From positions 1 to 64,000 of the forward strand of contig JAMQCK010000058.1 in NCBI GenBank assembly GCA_024196135.1: a DNA stretch of 64,000 nt. The letters are read 5' to 3'. Under the pieces are notes generated by a model, which was not told where the DNA came from, ran no database searches, and was given only the letters and a program-made list of their open reading frames with translations. Numbering within the stretch: the stretch's first letter is position 1; each line of letters starts with the position of its first letter. The position numbers and the translations under genes were made by a program. Of the stretch, positions 58,616 through 64,000 are shown piece by piece. The stretch is from Pleurotus ostreatus/Saccharomyces cerevisiae fusant. Its lineage: Eukaryota > Opisthokonta.

Positions 58616-60683
58616 ATGTTCCCATATCTGGAGCGATTTCAGCGAGTCGGCGCTCGCGACCTCGGCGCCCTCCAAGATGCGTTACAAGAACTCATGCAGA
58701 GAGATCCTGGAGCCCCCCGTCACTCTTTAATCCGCACGATAAGACCCATACTCGCCAGGGGTGTTGCATTCAGCCTCTTGGAAGGCGAACCCCCTTTCGG
58801 CGAGCTCTTATCTGAAGTGCGGAAGAACGACGACATACTTCATAACATCTTCGCCTCCTTCGCTGCGATAACTCTGCTATACAAGCATTTTGGCTCCCCA
58901 AACTCGGATAACTCGGAGCTTCTTGACGTGCCGCCAATCGCGCTCGACAAGGTCTTCCGCTGGATCGACTTCATGCATCCCATGCACGGCTGCATTCGTG
59001 GCCTATACCCACTAGACGGCAGCCTCAGTGAAGTGACTCCCGTGTGCAGCATCCTCGGCAGCATTCTCTACTGCGGTCGTCCATACGTCGCCCGCTTTGT
59101 TGACCAACACCAGCCACGCATCATCCCCCTCGTCCTCGATCTCTGGCTCGCCTACCCCGCCTACCTGCGGGGAATGACAAGACACGTCTCTTCCGCGCAA
59201 TTTATCTCCGAGGCGATCGTCGGCCTGTTCCATATATTGTTGCCCCGCGTTACCCAGTCCTCCCCGCTGCTCTCCGCCGAGCTCACGCGCCTCGTCGGCG
59301 GCCACCTCTCGCGTGTCCCCCGCTGCATCGATGCTCAGACGCGCTTCATGCTGCGCGCTGGCTCGACTGTCGAGGGATCGACGTGGAACGTGCACTTCGT
59401 CGCGGCGCGCAGGGTGCTCGTGTACTGCGACCTCTCCGGCGTGCGCATAGGGCGCGACCTGCTCGAGAGCGTAATGTCCGGCGCACGGGTCTGCCTCCAG
59501 AGTCCTGGAGCAGCGCAGCCGAGGGTGGCGGCATGTACGGCGGTGGAGCTACTTACGGATATCGTGGTGGACCCTCGGCATACGCGGCAGACGGTGCGCG
59601 CCCTGAACGAGGGCGTTCTCGGGTACATGCTCGAGCACTGCGTCGCTCTACAAAGCGAGGAGGGCATTCAGCGACTCGCTCGCCATCTCCAGGATAGCTT
59701 TTGGTGCCCGGCCGTCCTTCGCGCGTTCCGCCGCGGCTGCGACAGTATGGCCCTACCCGGCGCACTGAGCAACATTTCACAAAAGTACGCCAACCTCAGG
59801 ACGCTCGTGAACCGCTTCGACCTCTACTGGAAACTTTACACGGCCTTCTGCGAAGAAAAGGCGTGGAAGCGCGTGAGCTGGTGTCATGCCCTATGTGTAT
59901 GTTCCAATACGCGCTTACTTCCCGCGTGTTGACTCAAGCAAACAGGATAATCATGACTATGAGGTCAAGCCATGCGCGTGCGGGGACGTCTTTTATTGCT
60001 CGGTCGAATGCCAGCGCGCTCACTGGGTCGCGGAGCATCGGTATACCTGCACTTATCGGACGACAGGTGTCCTCCGCTCAGATGGTGCGTTGTATATCTT
60101 GTCGTGCATCTTGAGCTTCCGATTCGTTTCCCTCCACGTATACATTCCTCTTGACTGCGACCCATCTCCCAATGCGCGTAATCCCAGCCCCCTTTGCTTG
60201 CCGGCGCAGCATTGCTGACTCATCTCCTCCTCAGGCGCTCTCAAAGTCGAGGACGTCATCTTCGTCGGACACTGCGCGAAGGCGACTATCGACCGCCACG
60301 CGGACTGGCTCGGCGACGAACTGACCGCCCGTGCGCGCGCCGAACCTGGGATGCAGTTCTGCGTGCGCGTCGACTTCACGAGCGAGGAGCGACGGGAGAC
60401 AGAGCTCGGTTGGTCTGCAGATGCGCAGCGATCCCGAGAGTCCTCCCCGGACAATCCAATGACCTCGAGAGACGCGTACGGCTGCAGGATTAGTATGTGG
60501 AGCATGGAGAGCCCCATCGTCGACATCCCGGATCCGACCTACAAGCATCAGATTGCGGTGGAAGTTAGCATCACCGTTGGGAGGAACCGATTTACTCAAG
60601 TTCTTCCCTTCGCGCACGAGTTGACCAGGGCTGATGTTGAGGACGATGAAGCTTCAGAGGAGGCGAGCGTGGCCCGGTCGTAA
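58616..60683 (+). CDS. MYND-finger family protein G
   Basis: Exons 58616-59896, 59946-60084 and 60235-60683 give 622 residues. Motifs are VFRWIDFMHPMHGCI, LVLDLWLAYPAYL, DPRHTRQTVRALNEGVLGYM, WKRVSWCHALC before intron 1, finger CACGDVFYCSVECQRAHW, then H-x3-C. GALKVEDVIF opens the last domain, which carries a charged insert (ERRETELGWSADAQRSRESS) and a degenerate end, VLPFAHEL. Intron 2 is 150 nt, longer than in the relatives. Forms a head-to-tail pair with copy H. Confidence 0.88.
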
Positions 60684-61007
60684 TTGTGGTGGTGTATTCT
60701 GTACGCCCTTAGGTGACTGAAGGAAGATGTATCTTCGAATCTATCGTTCTCCGGAATGAGATAGCAAGAGGGCATGGAGAGAAGCACAGCGAGTCGATCT
60801 TGCCGCGCGTCCAGCCCGGCACGGCCCAGCGCACGTGGCAGGCCGAGTCGCGGTTTCGCCCCACTCGGTGCGTTCCTCCACCTTCTCAGCCAATCGCTTC
60901 CCTTGCAGGTGAGACTCGAAGGTTTCTGTTTGAAGCCAGATAATTATGATGAAATTTGACAGTCTTGTTTGTCTTGAGGTCGACTCGGTCCTCGCGCGCG
61001 TTGCCCG

Positions 61008-62813
61008 ATGTCGGCGATGTTTTTCTCCCCCGATCGCTCTCTTCGGGACGAGTGTATACGAGATCTCACCGCACTGGACGACGCATTGAAGACGCTCGAT
61101 GAAGACGCCTCTCGTCACAAAAAGCGACTGGCCCACCAGGCCATCAAATCCCTTCTGCCCAGAGGCTTCGCCCTCCGCCTACTCGAAGAAGGTCCTCCTC
61201 CGGACCTCTCTCGTGTACAGGAACACGAAGACTTCGACGAATTTCTGCGTACCGCTGTGTTGTCTCTGATAGCGCTGGCAGCGCTCTGCCATCATGCTGC
61301 ACATCTTGACTCCAAATATGCCCCGCTCTTGGCCCATCCTCCCATAGCCCTCGCATCCCTTGTTCGTTGGGCGGAGACCTTCCATCCTTTGCGCTACGGC
61401 CGTATCTGGCACACCAAATACGGACCTATCAACACCATTTCCCCCACCTGCGCGGTTCTGGCCGGCGTGCTCAATATCGAGCGAGACTACATTCGGTCCT
61501 TTGTTCTCGCCAACCCCCGGGTCATCACCGTAACCATGGACATCTGGCTCCACTTTCCCGCACACTTCCACCATGATGAGAGCTTTCACGCCAAATCTGC
61601 GCTGCTCATCACCAACGCAATGGCCATGCTCATCGAGATGGTCGCCATTGATGATGACATCCACGACGTCCTCATAGCGGAGGCGGTAGTCCTTTTGGCA
61701 GGACACATGAATAGGGCACCTAGGCTTTTCAAAGCGCAGATGGGATATTTCTGCCGGCATCATGAAGCCTGTGGTGGCTTGGTCGTATGGGCTGCGTACT
61801 TCCGTGTCGTGGGCGCGATGATCATGCTTCCTGGGCTCTCGGGACTTGATGTACGCTCGCACTTCTTCCGCTCTGTGATCCATTCCATACGCTGCTGCTT
61901 GGAATATCCAAAGGATGAAGAAATGCTCGCTGTCATCGATTGCGGCATCGATATCCTGCATGATCTCATGGCAGACGCTCGAGGGCTCGGAAACACGGCA
62001 CACGCGACGAGTGCACAGATCGTCCCATTCCTAATGGATTTGTGGGCCACGATTGGTCTGCGCGTGTCCATCATCCGGGTAGAGCGCCAGCTCCTTCGCG
62101 CTTTCTGGTCGCCCTCCATCCTTCGTCTCTTCCATCGCCAGATGAAGATGATCAGGGATGGCGAAGTTACCCAGAATTGGGAGCTTCCGATTGCTGGCGT
62201 TTTCGACCAGCAATGGGACCTATACTCAGAGTCACTGCGCGAGCATAGCTGGAAAATTGGTATTCCTTGTTCGAATAAAAGCGCAGTAAGCCCCGTTGGA
62301 TATCTCACGGAAATCGGTCACTAAGGATGCTTCCAGGGGACTCATACGGGCGACCGCAAATTCTGTGCTTGCGGCGAGGCGTTCTATTGCTCCCGCGAAT
62401 GTCAGCGCGCACACTGGACGGCAGAACATCGACAAAAGTGCTGTTATGCGGCAACTGGCGTAGTCCACGCCCAAGGAGCAATCAAAATCGAAGATCTTGC
62501 ATTCGCCCTATCGAGCGCACGCGCTGCAATCTTGCGGCACGCGATTCGTCTTGCTAGAGAGATCAAGACTTTACAAGTCGAGCACAGCAATGCGCCGGTC
62601 GAGAAGCAGCCCTGCATCTATGTCGACTTGGCGCCGGACGATGACAAGGAGGCAGATGGCTATGGGTGCAGGGCGTACGTTGGATCGAGTTCGCGGGGAA
62701 AACTCTATGATGCTACAAAATTAAGTGTGGAAATTCGCCTCCGCGCTGGGCGTCTGACTTTATTCTATCCCCTACCTTATTTGTATGATATGAGCGCCTT
62801 CAAGGCGTACTAG
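61008..62813 (+). CDS. MYND-finger family protein H, intron 2 lost
   Basis: Only two exons, 61008-62285 and 62337-62813 (584 residues). Motifs are LVRWAETFHPLRYG, VTMDIWLHFPAHF, SWKIGIPCSN before intron 1, finger CACGEAFYCSRECQRAHW, then H-x3-C. The segment VVHAQGAIKIEDLAF runs without interruption exactly where the phase-1 intron 2 lies in the other eight copies. The end is PLPYLYDMSAFKAY. The finger matches copies G and I most closely. Confidence 0.9.
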
Positions 62814-62875
62814 CTTTAGGAGCGCTACACTATTCATCTAGTGTGGCGCAATCATGCGCCAGTACTAAATCGTTC

Positions 62876-64000
62876 CTACACATTTGCTGCACCTGCTCCG
62901 AAATCCTCAGGCCCGTACGTGAACGGTAGGCGGTGCATGATGGGCTTCCCCTCAACTTTGAGCCTGACCCAAATCTGTATCCTCGTCGGATCCTCGTCTT
63001 CCTCGTCTCTTGCCACCATTTCGACTGCACGCCCGTACGGGTCTTCCTTGTCCGCCGCGCACCCTCCCATGTTAACGACGAGGCATACAACTCTGTCTAT
63101 CTTGCTGTCGATAGGCTTCTTGAAGATCGAGGTGATGCTCTTTGTGATGGGGTCGAGATACTCGGGAAGTTTGATGAGCGCGACAGCAGTCTCGATGAGC
63201 AGAATACTGTCTTGGATCTTGAGGAGGCCTATCCCGGGCGATCAGTGCGGGTAATTGAGCGGCAGCGAGATGCCGAACCATGCGTATGACAGACACCAGA
63301 TGATGGGTACGAGCAAGTACTCCTATGCGACGTTTTCCAATGCGCGCGCTGGCATGCGACGGAGCAATAGAAAGCTTCGCCGCATGCGCACGGCTTGACT
63401 CCTGCTGCATGATGCGACTGTTAGGCGCGTATCAGCGTCTTTCACGCTTGCTTCTACAATGACGAACTACTCACAGCATTGGTGTTATTGCAAGCGATCA
63501 AAGTTTGCCAGTTCTTATTGTGCTTCATGGCCATATAGGCCTTCCACCGGAAAGTCAAAAGGTCGACCAGAATCTTGCCCTTTGCAAGCTGTTGTGCAGA
63601 GACGGCTCCCGACTCGACGGCGTCGCGGAGCTGGTGTCTGAAGAGCCACAACAGCTTGAGCGACCAGAGGCCATCCCCAATGCAAAGCTCCAATCCGCGT
63701 ATAAAGTCGCGGCGGCCCAGTATCGCGTTGATCTCGAAGAAGAACGGTATCACGCCAACTTTCAAGGCGCAGGCTGTGTTGCGTATGTTCGTCTCGCTAC
63801 TCATCATGTCGGCGAGTATGAGCGCGGCTCGGTCGGCGATGTCAGCGCCAATTCGGGGGAAGGCCTTGCCGTCGCGAAGGCATCGACGCGCACCGGCGAT
63901 GACAAGACGTATCAAGTCTCGCGGTATTCTGGCGCCCTTGAGCCATCCATGTCGGAGAACGGTGATCATTGTCTGGAAGTAGTGGTACCATACGCGCACC
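62876..64000 (-). CDS. MYND-finger family protein I, partial at window end
   Basis: Minus-strand exons 64000-63475 (5' cut by the window), 63417-63279 and 63228-62876. The visible part starts in the helical region (ITVLRHGWLKGARIPRDLIR), then ETNIRNTACALKVGVIPFFF, WQTLIACNNTNA before the intron, finger CACGEAFYCSVACQRAHW, then H-x3-C, and LLKIQDSILLIE. It ends HRLPFTYGPEDFGAG. Exon lengths and phases match copies F and G. It converges on copy H with only 62 bp between the stop codons. Confidence 0.85.

Noticed and set aside
33299..64000. SET-domain (SMYD-type) methyltransferases
   Set aside because: MYND fingers often accompany SET domains, but no NHSC/GEE-type SET motif occurs in any of the nine proteins.

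Overview
The window is nuclear DNA of a filamentous basidiomycete. Dense genes on both strands are cut by many 45-65 nt GT-AG introns, coding regions are GC-rich, and the families present (DUF6534 membrane proteins, BTB proteins with SHKYD-type cores, F-box/leucine-rich proteins, a large MYND-finger family) are typical of Agaricomycetes. I infer a wood-decay polypore-type fungus, but no marker gene proves it. All exon models were built by hand from splice sites and checked for frame; identities rest on remembered family features, not on searches.

Left part (1-33 kb), mostly single-copy genes. A single-pass membrane protein with a very long Ser/Arg-rich tail (-, 5043-1538) is followed by a 19-exon 5-oxoprolinase gene that encodes only the HyuA half (-, 11204-5972). 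Next come a small membrane protein with a twice-repeated Cys/Trp module (12773-13976), an F-box protein (14545-16200), a BTB protein (16803-17867), a senescence-domain protein (18742-20788), a second F-box-like protein (-, 22843-21254), a mucin-like membrane protein ending in a PPxY motif (24431-26141), an unresolved gene (-, about 29.3-27.8 kb), a small acidic protein (29477-29955) and a ten-exon DUF6534 seven-helix membrane protein (31320-32845). Four tRNA-Ala(AGC) genes, each with a different intron, lie scattered in the first 18 kb.

Right part (33-64 kb), a family expansion. Nine genes of one MYND-type zinc-finger family (eight complete, one cut by the window end) sit at 33.3-35.0, 35.6-37.4, 37.8-39.7, 39.9-41.8(-), 49.4-51.4, 51.6-54.0, 58.6-60.7, 61.0-62.8 and 62.9-64.0(-). 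All share an all-alpha N-terminal region of about 420 residues with an HPM motif, a short MYND-like finger split by an intron, and a C-terminal domain ending in an LPFxY-like motif. Set among them are a possible Ego1/LAMTOR1-type adaptor (41997-42963), an SRA-YDG chromatin protein (43654-46122), a second BTB protein (46561-47621), a complete non-autonomous hAT transposon with an 8-bp target duplication (48161-49035), a conserved fungal protein of unknown function (-, 57027-55453) and a small protein whose N-terminus imitates the histone H3 tail (57349-57770).

The genes form no operon or biosynthetic cluster. The strongest candidates for something new are the MYND family array, the H3-tail-like small protein, the HyuA-only oxoprolinase and the hAT element.
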